40,677 nucleotides of DNA from Bacillota bacterium (GCA_013314855.1 JABUEW010000030.1:1-40677); one strand, 5' to 3'; shown: positions 1-8,304, numbered from the stretch's first letter. The notes: a model not told the origin generated them from the sequence alone. Translations and numbers: made by a program.

Positions 1-144
1 GGTTATAGTGTTATCCGATGACTTAAACGTATGGTTAAATTTATGTAATATTATTATATAATTGGATAAAATTACTAACGCAGCCACTATTAATGGATAA
101 GAATAAAATTTTCATGCTTCAGCTCTGACATTGGCTATAAAATG

Positions 145-174
145 TTGACAAAGGTATATATTCAAAGTTAAAAT
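145..174 (+). promoter_or_regulatory. Candidate sigma-A promoter for trpS operon
   Basis: TTGACA at 145-150 and TAAAAT at 169-174 with an 18-bp spacer, about 40 bases before the trpS start. Bases 1-144 hold nothing I can name. There is no T-box antiterminator (no conserved T-box sequence and no terminator) before trpS. Confidence 0.5.
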
Positions 175-215
175 AAAGAAAGTTTTATGAAGCAATATAG
201 GAGCGTGATATACAA

Positions 216-1214
216 GTGAAAAATGAAATAATACTTAGCGGAATGAGGCCTACGGGCTTACTCCATTTGGGGAACTATTTTGGTGCCCTCGAAAATTGGA
301 TTAAACTACAAGATGAGTATAAATGTTTATTTTTCATTGCTGATTGGCATGCATTGACCACAGGGTATGAAGATACCTCGGAACTTAAAACCAATATTAC
401 AAATGTTGTTATAGATTGGCTGAGTGTAGGTCTCGACCCCAATAAATGTACCATTTTTTTGCAATCATCCATAAAAGAACATGCGGAGTTACACTTGTTA
501 TTTTCGATGATAACTCCATTGGCATGGCTATTTCGTTGTCCTACCTATAAGGACCAGATTGCACAAATGAAAGATAAAAACATTACAACTTATGGATTTT
601 TAGGTTACCCTTGCTTGCAGGCAGCAGATATATTAATATACAAGGCAAATTATGTTCCTGTAGGTGAAGATCAACTTCCTCATCTTGAGTTAACAAGAGA
701 AATAGCAAGAAGGTTTAACTATATTTATAAAGAAGTATTTCCGGAACCAAAGCCCATATTGACAAAAGCTAAGGTACTTCCCGGCATAGATGGAAAGAAA
801 ATGAGTAAAAGCTATGGCAATACAATCTCACTTTCCGATAGCCCGGATGTAGTACAAAAAAAAGTAAGCATGATGATAACAGACCCTGAAAGGATACGGA
901 AAGATGACCCCGGTCATCCTGAAGTTTGTACTGTATTTGCATTCCATAAGGTATTCAGCGAAGAAAATATAAATGAAGTTGAAGAGCAGTGTAAAAAAGG
1001 GAAGATTGGATGCGTCCAGTGCAAACGGAATCTAGCCAAAAAAATGGTAGAATACTTGTCACCTATATATGAAAAAAGACAGGAGCTTTTAAATAAGCCA
1101 GAGTATGTTAAAGAAATTATTCAGGAAGGTAACCAAGAAGCAGAAAAAATTGCCCAAAAAACGATGGAAGAAATTCGAAATGTAATGGGTATAGATTGGA
1201 TAAATAACGCATAA
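216..1214 (+). CDS. trpS: Tryptophanyl-tRNA synthetase
   Basis: Class I aminoacyl-tRNA synthetase that charges tRNA-Trp in the cytoplasm. The 332-residue length is normal for bacterial TrpRS. The N-terminus has the family opening SGMRPTGLLHLGNYFGA, in which HLGN is the HIGH-class ATP signature (residues 17-20). GKKMSKSYGN near residue 195 is the KMSKS loop. The GTG start at 216 is chosen because GGAG at about 200-203 precedes it at normal spacing and the family N-terminus begins there. It is the first gene of an apparent operon with scpA, 18 bases downstream. The insert from about 225 to 265, with three cysteines (C-x-C type spacing), is longer than in some homologues. Identity is certain from the sequence motifs. 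Confidence 0.97.
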   Translation: MKNEIILSGMRPTGLLHLGNYFGALENWIKLQDEYKCLFFIADWHALTTGYEDTSELKTNITNVVIDWLSVGLDPNKCTIFLQSSIKEHAELHLLFSMITPLAWLFRCPTYKDQIAQMKDKNITTYGFLGYPCLQAADILIYKANYVPVGEDQLPHLELTREIARRFNYIYKEVFPEPKPILTKAKVLPGIDGKKMSKSYGNTISLSDSPDVVQKKVSMMITDPERIRKDDPGHPEVCTVFAFHKVFSEENINEVEEQCKKGKIGCVQCKRNLAKKMVEYLSPIYEKRQELLNKPEYVKEIIQEGNQEAEKIAQKTMEEIRNVMGIDWINNA

Positions 1215-1232
1215 TAACGGGGGTCAGGAATT

Positions 1233-1997
1233 ATGAAAAGTTCTTTATCCGATGCCTGTACAATAAAGGTAGGAAATTTTGAAGGGCCTTTTGATTTGTT
1301 ATTTCATCTAATTGAAAAAAATAAGGTTGATATTTACGATATTCCAATTAGTGAAATTACCGATCAATATATGGCCTATCTTTTTTCCATGCAAAAAATG
1401 GATTTAGGGGTGGCAAGCGAATTTCTTGTAATGGCAGCCAACTTACTACATATAAAGTCCAGAATGCTTCTTCCCTCCAGAAAAGAAGGAGAAACAGAAG
1501 CAGGAGGCCAGGATCCGCGGGATGAACTGGCGGAAAAACTAATAGAATACAAAAAATACAAGGAAATTTCTTTATATTTACAAAAGCTTGAGGCGAAATG
1601 GTCTAAAGTATACTATAAATCTCCTGAAATATATACTATTGAAGCTTCTAATGATAAACTGGTAGTATCTGCTGAAACATTAAAAAATGTTTACTTAAAA
1701 CTATTAAGTAAACATCAGAATAAATTAAACAAAAGAGCAGAAGAAATAGATCAAATTTTCCAAAAAGAAAAAGTGTCAATAAAAAGCAAAATGAAGCAAA
1801 TACAACAAATATTGATAAGTAAGGGGAAATTTGTTTTTACCAAGCTGTTTTTTCCCGGCAGAAAATCTCTGACTGAAATTGTAACAGCTTTTCTTGCTTT
1901 GTTAGTGCTCGTTAAAACAGGGAAAGCAACAATTGAACAAAAAAAGCAGTTTTCTGATATCCTTGTAAGGCGTTTAAATAAAAAACAAGGACGGTAG
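1233..1997 (+). CDS. scpA: Segregation and condensation protein A (kleisin)
   Basis: ScpA is the kleisin subunit that bridges the two SMC heads in the SMC-ScpA-ScpB condensin and helps condense and segregate the chromosome. The N-terminal stretch GNFEGPFDLLFHLIEKNKVD is the typical ScpA signature, followed by the helical segment that binds the SMC neck (residues 15-90), a charged linker and a C-terminal winged-helix-like region (about 170-250) that contacts the other SMC head. The 254-residue length is normal. The ATG at 1233 has GGGGGTCAGG just upstream. scpB starts 8 bases after its stop, the usual Firmicutes scpAB order, so co-translation of the two partners is likely. Confidence 0.96.
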   Translation: MKSSLSDACTIKVGNFEGPFDLLFHLIEKNKVDIYDIPISEITDQYMAYLFSMQKMDLGVASEFLVMAANLLHIKSRMLLPSRKEGETEAGGQDPRDELAEKLIEYKKYKEISLYLQKLEAKWSKVYYKSPEIYTIEASNDKLVVSAETLKNVYLKLLSKHQNKLNKRAEEIDQIFQKEKVSIKSKMKQIQQILISKGKFVFTKLFFPGRKSLTEIVTAFLALLVLVKTGKATIEQKKQFSDILVRRLNKKQGR

Positions 1998-2005
1998 TTT
2001 GAAAT

Positions 2006-2614
2006 ATGGACAATAATACTAATATTGACAATAATATTTTTGACAATAATATTTTTAAGCAAAACCTTAATAATAATGAAGGGTTTAATGAAAGAATTGA
2101 AGGTATTATAGAAAGTCTGCTTTTTGTGTCCGGAGATCCATTAGCACCTGATAAAATTGCAGATATTTTGAAATTGGACAAAAAATGTGTTAAACAAATA
2201 ATTGATGGTATGAAAAAAATTTATGAAGCTAAGAGTAGAGGAATCATGATAAGAGAAATAAATGGGTGTTACCAGTTATGTACAAAGTTGGAGCATTTTA
2301 AATACGTGAAAAAGCTTTTTGAACCCAGACAAAAACAAGTATTATCACAGGCAGCATATGAGACCCTTGCTATTATTGCATACAACAGGCCTGTTACAAA
2401 AGCAAAAATTGATGAGATTAGAGGAGTAAATTCCGACAGTGCAATAGCAAAACTTATGGAACGAAACCTTATAAGAGAAGCAGGACGTATGGATTCCCCC
2501 GGGAAGCCTATCCTGTATGAGACGACAGAAGAATTCTTAAGATGTTTTGGATTCGATTCTTATGAAGATTTGCCTCACATAGACGACATTTTAAAAATTG
2601 GACAACAAGAATAG
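2006..2614 (+). CDS. scpB: Segregation and condensation protein B
   Basis: ScpB is the KITE-type winged-helix partner of ScpA in the bacterial SMC complex. Residues 28-190 match the family: IEGIIESLLFVSGDPL opens the first winged helix and LETLAIIAYNRPVTKAKIDEIRG-like sequence (here AYETLAIIAYNRPVTKA) marks the second. The first 25 residues are unusual, an Asn-rich extension with repeated DNN units (DNNTN, DNNIF, DNNIF) absent from most ScpB proteins. This extension comes from a short in-frame DNA repeat. An internal start near residue 25 is not supported by a Shine-Dalgarno sequence, so I keep the ATG at 2006, although its own site (AAGGACGG) is also imperfect. Confidence 0.95.
   Translation: MDNNTNIDNNIFDNNIFKQNLNNNEGFNERIEGIIESLLFVSGDPLAPDKIADILKLDKKCVKQIIDGMKKIYEAKSRGIMIREINGCYQLCTKLEHFKYVKKLFEPRQKQVLSQAAYETLAIIAYNRPVTKAKIDEIRGVNSDSAIAKLMERNLIREAGRMDSPGKPILYETTEEFLRCFGFDSYEDLPHIDDILKIGQQE
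2009..2056 (+). repeat. In-frame GACAATAATA repeats in scpB 5' end
   Basis: GACAATAATA occurs at 2009, 2027 and 2042, in steps of 18 and 15 bases. The last two copies are an exact 15-bp tandem (GACAATAATATTTTT). Steps are multiples of three, so repeats expand the protein in frame. Confidence 0.8.
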
Positions 2615-2657
2615 GTGTAAATAATATTAACGATTAAAATGCCTATTTTTGGATACA

Positions 2658-2695
2658 ATAACCGGATGAGGTGTAGTAATGATTTATCCGGTTAT
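2658..2695 (+). promoter_or_regulatory. Hairpin with ytfI Shine-Dalgarno and start in loop
   Basis: A perfect 10-bp inverted repeat, ATAACCGGAT at 2658-2667 and ATCCGGTTAT at 2686-2695. Its 18-base loop contains both GAGGTG (2668-2673) and the ATG (2679-2681) of the next gene. The pairing is seen directly; a role in translation is inferred. Confidence 0.6.
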
Positions 2696-3338
2696 CATTA
2701 TTTTTACTATTATATTATTATTGGTTTTTTTAGCCAAATTTAAAGTATTATTAGATTATTCCAAAAAAGGGGAAGATGATAAAATTTCATTAAGGTTATC
2801 CTCCCTGGGAGGCCTATTTAAATTAGAATATGAAATCCCAATGGCTGATATATGGAAATTGGGAATCAGAAGTATAAAGATATATAAAGGGTATAAGGAA
2901 AAAACAAAAGAAAAGCATATAGATATTAAAGAATTATATGATAGGTATAAACATATCAAAAACATTATTAAAAAATATAGTAATTTTACCAAGAGGATTA
3001 AAAACTACTTAATAATTGATAAAAGAATTATAATTGAAAAATTTAGGCTATCCATTATAACAGGTACAGAAGATGCATTTCAGACAGGGATTATTAGTGG
3101 TGTAATCTGGACATTATTAGGGAATATAGATTCATTCATTTCAAATAATTTTAGAGTATTGGACAAGTATTTTTTTATAAAGCCGAATTATTTGGAAGAA
3201 GTGTTAGAAATTGATTTTTTGTGCATAATAAGTATTAGAGTTGTCCATATTATAGTGGTAGGACTAATATTTTTAATTACAAAGATTAAAGAAGAATTTA
3301 ACGATAGGCGGTGGTTTAAATGGCACAGCATCCAATAG
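2679..3338 (+). CDS. ytfI: DUF2953 membrane-anchored protein (YtfI-like)
   Basis: A 219-residue protein with an N-terminal hydrophobic helix (residues 2-20) followed by a soluble part rich in Lys and Ile and a second hydrophobic stretch near residues 183-203. Length, the KDxxSLRLSSLGGLFKLEYEIP-like opening and position immediately before ytfJ match the DUF2953/YtfI family. In Bacillus ytfI and ytfJ are likewise adjacent. The biochemical function is unknown; a sporulation link is inferred from the neighbour. The ATG at 2679 has GAGGTG six bases upstream. The gene overlaps ytfJ by 19 bases, which indicates translational coupling. Identity to the family is from memory, not a search. Confidence 0.75.
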   Translation: MIYPVIIIFTIILLLVFLAKFKVLLDYSKKGEDDKISLRLSSLGGLFKLEYEIPMADIWKLGIRSIKIYKGYKEKTKEKHIDIKELYDRYKHIKNIIKKYSNFTKRIKNYLIIDKRIIIEKFRLSIITGTEDAFQTGIISGVIWTLLGNIDSFISNNFRVLDKYFFIKPNYLEEVLEIDFLCIISIRVVHIIVVGLIFLITKIKEEFNDRRWFKWHSIQ

Positions 3339-3784
3339 AGAGTCTGATGACAACAGCAATGGAAAGCATTAAGGAAATGGTGGATGTAAATACAATAGTA
3401 GGAGATGCAGTCCAGGCCCCTGACGGGACTGTAATTATTCCAATTTCAAGAGTAGCATTCGGCTTTGCGGCAGGAGGCGGAGAATATGGAATTACTCATG
3501 CTAACAAAGGTAAATCCGATTATATGGACGATGAAGCCGGTGGGGAACAAAATAAATACCCCTTTGCAGGGGGAAGCGGGGCAGGTGTAAGTATTAATCC
3601 CGTAGCTTTTATGGTGGTAGGAAACGGCCAAATCAGGCTACTTCCCGTTAACCTTAATTCTTCTGTCGACAAAATACTTGACCTTGTCCCTGACTTAATT
3701 AATAAACTAAATGAAACTGTAAGGAAAAAAATTATAATAAAAAAAGATTTATCTTCAAAAAACGACCAGGATAAAAAACAATGA
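3320..3784 (+). CDS. ytfJ: GerW/YtfJ family spore protein
   Basis: 154 residues, close to the usual family length. Recognisable segments are PIESLMTTAMESIKEMVDVN, VGDAVQAPDGTVIIPISRVAFGFAAGG split over residues 27-53, and a Gly-rich GGSGAGVSINPVAFMVV stretch, all typical of YtfJ (GerW). In Bacillus this family is made in the forespore and is needed for normal germination responses. There is no signal peptide. The last 25 residues are a basic, Lys-rich tail. The start at 3320 lies within the end of ytfI and is preceded by AGGCGGTGG. Presence of this gene suggests the organism forms spores. Confidence 0.9.
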   Translation: MAQHPIESLMTTAMESIKEMVDVNTIVGDAVQAPDGTVIIPISRVAFGFAAGGGEYGITHANKGKSDYMDDEAGGEQNKYPFAGGSGAGVSINPVAFMVVGNGQIRLLPVNLNSSVDKILDLVPDLINKLNETVRKKIIIKKDLSSKNDQDKKQ

Positions 3785-3818
3785 TCCAATGTATAAGAGA
3801 AATTCTATAGAATACATG

Positions 3819-3847
3819 TTGACCCATTTGACAGTGTACATTACAAT
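3819..3847 (+). promoter_or_regulatory. Sigma-A-like promoter for rluB
   Basis: TTGACC at 3819-3824 and TACAAT at 3842-3847 with a 17-bp spacer. A second TTGACA at 3828-3833 is too close to this -10 to serve it. Confidence 0.6.
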
Positions 3848-3850
3848 GTT

Positions 3851-3886
3851 AATTGCAGAACGAAAATCCCTGCAATTCATTGCAGG
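3851..3886 (+). promoter_or_regulatory. Three-arm leader with alternative hairpins before rluB
   Basis: Arm 1 AATTGCAG (3851-3858), arm 2 CCTGCAATT (3869-3877) and arm 3 ATTGCAGG (3879-3886). Arm 2 can pair with arm 1 (8 bp, 11-base loop) or with arm 3 (about 7 bp, tight loop), but not both. The set lies just downstream of the promoter and ends about 12 bases before the Shine-Dalgarno of rluB. No U-run follows, so a terminator is not evident; arms 2 and 3 also form an operator-like palindrome. Confidence 0.5.
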
Positions 3887-3911
3887 CGTTGGTAAGTAGG
3901 TGGGTTTTTAC

Positions 3912-4625
3912 ATGTATAAAATTAGATTGCAAAAGTTTATTGCTATATCCGGAGTTAGATCAAGAAGGAAAGCTGAAGAATTAATCAGGCAGGGCAGAGT
4001 TGAAGTAAATGGAGAGGTAGTGTTTGAACCATGGTTTCCTGTAGGAGAAGGCGACTGTATAAAAGTTGACGGAAAAAGAATTTCCCTTGAAGAAAAAAAG
4101 GTTTATATTATGCTTAATAAACCTGAAGGGTACGTAAGTACGGTAAAAGATCAGTTTTCCAGAAAAACAGTATTAGACCTGGTTAATGGAGTAAAAGGAA
4201 GAATCTATCCTGTAGGGAGGCTCGACTATGATACATCGGGCCTTTTATTGCTTACAAATGATGGTGAATTTGCATATAAACTGACACATCCCAAGCATGA
4301 AATTAAAAAAGTGTATGTTGCTGAAGTTAAAGGAATCCTTAATAGCGAAGAAATTCAAAAATTTGAAAGCGGCCTTAGGATAGATAACTTTAAAACATCT
4401 CCCGCAAAACTTCGAATATTAAAGAAAAAGAACGATGCATGTATTCTTGAAATAACAATACATGAAGGGAAAAACCGCCAGGTAAGGAAAATGTGCGAAG
4501 CAATAGGACATCCTGTTATTAGACTGAAGCGCATTGCCGTCGGAAGTTTAAGTATAGGCAAATTACCTGAAGGACAATGGAGATATCTTACTAAAGAAGA
4601 AGTGGAAATGCTAATGAGCCTTTAG
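3912..4625 (+). CDS. rluB: 23S rRNA pseudouridine synthase, RluB/RsuA family
   Basis: Isomerises a specific uridine in rRNA to pseudouridine. It has an N-terminal S4 RNA-binding domain (RLQKFIAISGVRSRRKAEEL, first 45 residues) and then the RsuA-type catalytic domain. GRLDYDTSGLLLLTNDGEFA holds the catalytic Asp of the family (RLDxxTSG) and KNRQVRKMCEAIGHPVIRLKR is the conserved late motif. I place the start at ATG 3912, since AGGTGGG at 3898-3904 precedes it at good spacing; a GTG at 3900 in the same frame would overlap that site. Length is then 237 residues, normal. RluB (23S) is more likely than RsuA (16S) by position next to scpB/ytfJ in Firmicutes, but the exact target base cannot be read from sequence. 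Confidence 0.93.
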   Translation: MYKIRLQKFIAISGVRSRRKAEELIRQGRVEVNGEVVFEPWFPVGEGDCIKVDGKRISLEEKKVYIMLNKPEGYVSTVKDQFSRKTVLDLVNGVKGRIYPVGRLDYDTSGLLLLTNDGEFAYKLTHPKHEIKKVYVAEVKGILNSEEIQKFESGLRIDNFKTSPAKLRILKKKNDACILEITIHEGKNRQVRKMCEAIGHPVIRLKRIAVGSLSIGKLPEGQWRYLTKEEVEMLMSL

Positions 4626-4637
4626 ATAAAATTTCTT

Positions 4638-4666
4638 TTGACAAATAATTAATTACATTTTAAAAT
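4638..4666 (+). promoter_or_regulatory. Sigma-A promoter for speE-speB
   Basis: Consensus TTGACA at 4638-4643, a 17-bp spacer and TAAAAT at 4661-4666, beginning 12 bases after the rluB stop. It is the best match for the polyamine genes. Confidence 0.65.
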
Positions 4667-4700
4667 ATATTAAAAATTATGAAATATTAAAAATTATGAA
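4667..4700 (+). repeat. Two exact 17-bp tandem repeats
   Basis: ATATTAAAAATTATGAA is present twice, 4667-4683 and 4684-4700, with a partial third start (ATAT) after it. It begins directly after the -10 box of the speE promoter and so covers the predicted transcription start. Confidence 0.85.
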
Positions 4701-4754
4701 ATATAAATAACATTGCTTCTTAAATAATACTTTCAAAAGTGGAGGAATATGTAT

Positions 4755-5585
4755 ATGGAGCTTTGGTATACAGAATATCAAACCCCGGCAGTGGGTTTAA
4801 CATGTAAGGTTAAAAAAACTTATTTTACTGAAAAAACAGAATATCAGGAACTAGCATTAATTGAAACGGAACAATTCGGAAAGATGTTGGTGCTTGACGG
4901 TACTGTACAGACTACGATAGAGGATGAATTTGTTTATCATGAAATGATAACCCATATACCTCTATTTACCCATAAAAATCCGAAGAATATATTGGTCGTT
5001 GGAGGAGGAGATGGAGGGGCAATCAGAGAGGTTCTGAAGCATGAGTCTGTACAAAAGGTAATACTTGCAGAAATTGATAGACAGGTTGTTGAAGTATCAA
5101 TGGAATTTCTGCCGGAAATAAGTTGCGGCTTGAAAGATAGCAGGGTTGAAGTTAATTTTACCGATGGTATAAAATATGTCAAGGAACACAAGGATGAATT
5201 TGATATTATAATTATTGACTCTACAGATCCGGTAGGACCGGCGGTAGGACTTTTTACCTTAGACTTCTATAAGTCCATTTATGAAGCATTAAAACTTGAT
5301 GGTATATTTGTTGCTCAAACAGAGTCTCCTTTTTTTCATAAAGATTTAATTAGAAAAGTCTTTACGGATGTTAGAGCAGTATTTCCAATTACCAGGTTAT
5401 ATACATGCTCTATACCTACTTACCCAAGCGGCTATTGGAGCTTTACAATGGGGTCGAAAAAATATGACCCCCTGGAAACTGATACATCATTATTACCTTT
5501 AATTAATACAAGGTACTATTGCCCTGAAATTCATAAGGCAGTATTTAAGCTTCCAAGGTTTGTATCTGAGATAATTAAACTATAG
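4755..5585 (+). CDS. speE: Spermidine synthase
   Basis: Transfers an aminopropyl group from decarboxylated S-adenosylmethionine to putrescine. The opening [18 protein letters not shown] matches Bacillus Spe[18 protein letters not shown] near residue 80 is the nucleotide-binding glycine loop, and [12 protein letters not shown] near residue 155 has the two Asp residues of the active site. Full-length at 276 residues. GGAGG at 4741-4745 lies nine bases from ATG 4755 but only three from the in-frame ATG 4749, so I prefer 4755. agmatinase follows 56 bases later, giving agmatine to putrescine to spermidine. Neither arginine decarboxylase nor SAM decarboxylase is in the window. Confidence 0.96.
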   Translation: MELWYTEYQTPAVGLTCKVKKTYFTEKTEYQELALIETEQFGKMLVLDGTVQTTIEDEFVYHEMITHIPLFTHKNPKNILVVGGGDGGAIREVLKHESVQKVILAEIDRQVVEVSMEFLPEISCGLKDSRVEVNFTDGIKYVKEHKDEFDIIIIDSTDPVGPAVGLFTLDFYKSIYEALKLDGIFVAQTESPFFHKDLIRKVFTDVRAVFPITRLYTCSIPTYPSGYWSFTMGSKKYDPLETDTSLLPLINTRYYCPEIHKAVFKLPRFVSEIIKL

Positions 5586-5641
5586 GCTATGTATATTATA
5601 AACTATAAAAAAACAAACTAAATGGTATTTGAGGTAGTAAT

Positions 5642-6511
5642 ATGAGTTTAAAAGACGGAAATTCTACTCTTGGAACAAGATTCATGGCTTCGGTTGAAAA
5701 ATATAATAATGCAGATGTAATTATGGTGGGTGTACCAATGGACTATACTTCCAGTTTTAAGCCCGGTTCTAGGTTTGGACCCCAGAAAATAAGGGAAGTT
5801 TCAGTTGGACTTGAAGAATATAGTTTGTATTTAAATAGGAGTATCAGTACTACCGCGTTTTTTGACTGTGGCGATCTGGAACTACCTTTCGGAGATGTCC
5901 AAGGAAGTCTTAAAATAATTGAAGAAGCTGCAGAAGAGATACTTAAGGATAATAAAATTCCCTTATTTATAGGTGGAGAGCATCTTATAAGTGTTCCTGC
6001 AATAAAACAGGTTTATAAAAAATATGGCAATGATCTAATTGTATTTCACTTTGATGCTCATGCCGATTTAAGGGATGGTTATATAGGGTGTAATAACTCG
6101 CATGCTTCAGCTATTAGAAGAATAACGGATTTTATGCCGGGGAAGAATATCTTTCAGTTTGGGGTAAGGTCAGGCACTGAGGAAGAATTCAATTTTGCTA
6201 TGAAAAATACCAATTTGTATAAATATGATGTTTTACGTCCCCTTGAGGAAGTTATAAAAATAGTTGACAAAAGACCTGTTTATATAACTCTTGATATAGA
6301 TGTGGTAGATCCGGCTTATGCGAATGGCACAGGTACTCCGGAACCTGGTGGCATAAGCTCAAGAGAAATAATTCAGTCCATAACCCTGTTAAAGGGGCTG
6401 AATGTTATAGGTGCTGATGTAGTTGAGGTGTCGCCGGTTTATGACCTTTCTGACAGGACAGCTTTACTTGCTGCTAAAATAATAAGGGAACTATTGTTAA
6501 TAATTAAATAA
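5642..6511 (+). CDS. speB: Agmatinase (ureohydrolase family)
   Basis: Hydrolyses agmatine to putrescine and urea. It is a 289-residue member of the arginase/agmatinase family with all manganese ligands visible: His114 in GGEH, Asp138, His140 and Asp142 in FDAHAD, and Asp218 and Asp220 in LDIDVVDPAY. The GTGTPEPGG motif near residue 230 is shared by agmatinases, and the pairing with speE makes agmatine the likely substrate over arginine. The ATG at 5642 follows GAGGTAGTAAT. It probably shares the speE transcript, as no promoter is seen in the 56-base gap. Confidence 0.94.
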   Translation: MSLKDGNSTLGTRFMASVEKYNNADVIMVGVPMDYTSSFKPGSRFGPQKIREVSVGLEEYSLYLNRSISTTAFFDCGDLELPFGDVQGSLKIIEEAAEEILKDNKIPLFIGGEHLISVPAIKQVYKKYGNDLIVFHFDAHADLRDGYIGCNNSHASAIRRITDFMPGKNIFQFGVRSGTEEEFNFAMKNTNLYKYDVLRPLEEVIKIVDKRPVYITLDIDVVDPAYANGTGTPEPGGISSREIIQSITLLKGLNVIGADVVEVSPVYDLSDRTALLAAKIIRELLLIIK

Positions 6512-6546
6512 TTGAAGGAAAATTGAGGGGAAACGAAAAATAAGGT

Positions 6547-6575
6547 TTGCATATTGTCTTATAATAGATTATAAT
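6547..6575 (+). promoter_or_regulatory. Sigma-A promoter for carboxyltransferase operon
   Basis: TTGCAT at 6547-6552, a 17-bp spacer and TATAAT at 6570-6575. This predicts a 5' leader of about 135 bases, very AT-rich and without an obvious terminator or riboswitch. Confidence 0.6.
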
Positions 6576-6717
6576 AACTGTATATGCTATTTGTTAAATA
6601 AGTGTCAAAAACATACAAATAAAAATGCATAAATATTGATAAATAAACAAAACTATAATAAATATTAATTATAATTAAGTTTAAAAATATTAAGAATGTG
6701 GTGGGGTGAGTAGCTTA

Positions 6718-8268
6718 ATGACAAATGTTGACAAGATAAACCAGCTTAAGGAAAAACGAGCAAAGGTAGAGTTGGGTGGGGGACCGGAAGCTATAGAAAA
6801 GCAACACAAGGCAGGAAAGAAAACAGCCAGGGAAAGGATCAACATACTTTTGGATGAAAATAGTTTTGTTGAAATGGATGTGTTTGTAGAAACCAGCAGT
6901 GTCGATTTCGGTATGCAGAATAAGAAAGTCCCGGGTGACGGTGTAGTTACAGGTTATGGTACAATTGATGGCCGTCCTGTATATATAGCTGCCCAGGATT
7001 TTACTGTAATAGGCGGTACTCTTGGCGAAGCCCATGCAAGAAAAATAGTTAAGGTTATGGATATGGCAATGAAGATGGGAACTCCATTTATAACAATAAA
7101 TGATTCGGGTGGCGCCAGAATACATGAAGGCATTAACGCGTTAAGCGGATATGGAGACATATTCCTGCGTAACACATTAGCTTCGGGAGTTATTCCTCAA
7201 ATTTCGTTAATTATGGGTCCCTGCGCAGGTGGGGCATGTTATTCTCCTGCTATAACTGATTTTATTTTTATGGTAGAAAATCAAGGACAAATGTACATAA
7301 CAGGAAATCAGGTTATTAAAGCAGTAACAGGTGAGGATGTATCTCTTGAGGAACTGGGAGGTGCTTCTGTACACAATTCTATCAGCGGTGTAGCACACTT
7401 TAAATATCCATCAGAAGAAGAATGCATAAAAAATGTTAGGAGACTAATAAGTTTTTTACCTGACAATAACCTTTCCGGTGTTCCTTCGTATACTGCGGAT
7501 GACGATTTAAACAGGCTTGCAGAGGATATGATTGACTTAATTCCGGATGAAGCCAATAAGCCTTATGATATGATGGATGTTATTACAAGGGTTGTAGATA
7601 ATGGAGACTTTTTTGAAGTACATAAATATTTTGCTCAAAACATTATAGTTGGTTTTGCAAGGATGAACGGGAGGACTATTGGCATAGTTGCCAACCAGCC
7701 AAAAGTAATGGCAGGAAGTCTGGATGTTAATTCATCAGATAAGGCAGCCAGGTTTGTAAGGTTCTGTGATGCCTTCAATATTCCATTGGTAACATTTACC
7801 GATGTACCTGCATTCTTGCCTGGGGTAGGCCAGGAGCATAGCGGAATAATAAGGCATGGTGCTAAACTATTATATGCTTTTGCTGAAGCAACAGTACCCA
7901 AGGTTAATGTTATTGTGAGAAAGGCTTATGGAGGAGCATATATAGCAATGAACAGTAAGACCTTGGGAGCGGACATGGTATTTGCATGGCCTACAGCTGA
8001 AATAGCCGTAATGGGAGCAGAAGGAGCAGCAAATATCATATTCAGGAAGGAAATTGCGGAAGCCGATGACCCTGTAGCTACCAGAAAGGCAAAAATAGAG
8101 GAATACCGCAATAAGTTTTCTAATCCTTATGTAGCAGCGGCCAGGGGATTTGTGGATGATGTAATTGACCCTGCAGCAACAAGGCCCATAGTTGCAAGTG
8201 CCCTTGAAATGCTTGCAGGTAAAAGGGAAAACAGGCCGCCAAAAAAACACGGCAATATACCTTTATAA
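6718..8268 (+). CDS. mmdA: Acyl-CoA carboxyltransferase, methylmalonyl-CoA type (12S-like)
   Basis: Moves carboxyl between biotin and an acyl-CoA such as propionyl-/methylmalonyl-CoA. The 516-residue protein is a fused beta/alpha carboxyltransferase with two crotonase-fold halves. GKKTARERINILLDENSFVE is the family opening. INDSGGARIHEG and MGPCAGGACYSPA form the first oxyanion region, and VPAFLPGVGQEHSGIIRHGAKLL (from about 365) and KAYGGAYIAMNSK the second. GGGGTGA at 6703-6709 supports ATG 6718 rather than the in-frame GTG at 6706. It is followed by a biotin carrier and a 5S-like subunit. With no biotin carboxylase nearby, I read the set as a transcarboxylase or a decarboxylase. The exact acyl-CoA is not readable from sequence. 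Confidence 0.92.
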   Translation: MTNVDKINQLKEKRAKVELGGGPEAIEKQHKAGKKTARERINILLDENSFVEMDVFVETSSVDFGMQNKKVPGDGVVTGYGTIDGRPVYIAAQDFTVIGGTLGEAHARKIVKVMDMAMKMGTPFITINDSGGARIHEGINALSGYGDIFLRNTLASGVIPQISLIMGPCAGGACYSPAITDFIFMVENQGQMYITGNQVIKAVTGEDVSLEELGGASVHNSISGVAHFKYPSEEECIKNVRRLISFLPDNNLSGVPSYTADDDLNRLAEDMIDLIPDEANKPYDMMDVITRVVDNGDFFEVHKYFAQNIIVGFARMNGRTIGIVANQPKVMAGSLDVNSSDKAARFVRFCDAFNIPLVTFTDVPAFLPGVGQEHSGIIRHGAKLLYAFAEATVPKVNVIVRKAYGGAYIAMNSKTLGADMVFAWPTAEIAVMGAEGAANIIFRKEIAEADDPVATRKAKIEEYRNKFSNPYVAAARGFVDDVIDPAATRPIVASALEMLAGKRENRPPKKHGNIPL

Positions 8269-8304
8269 TTACTATAAATAAATTACAGTTTAGGGGGATT
8301 TGAT

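Noticed and set aside
3-62. Open frame from the left edge ending in TAA near 60
   Set aside because: Only about 19 codons, no recognisable motif; could be the tail of an upstream gene but cannot be supported.
1-215. T-box riboswitch before trpS
   Set aside because: No T-box sequence, specifier stem or terminator hairpin could be seen in the leader.
7870-8250. 126-codon minus-strand frame within mmdA
   Set aside because: Cys-rich shadow of a well-conserved carboxyltransferase; no Shine-Dalgarno and no family resemblance.
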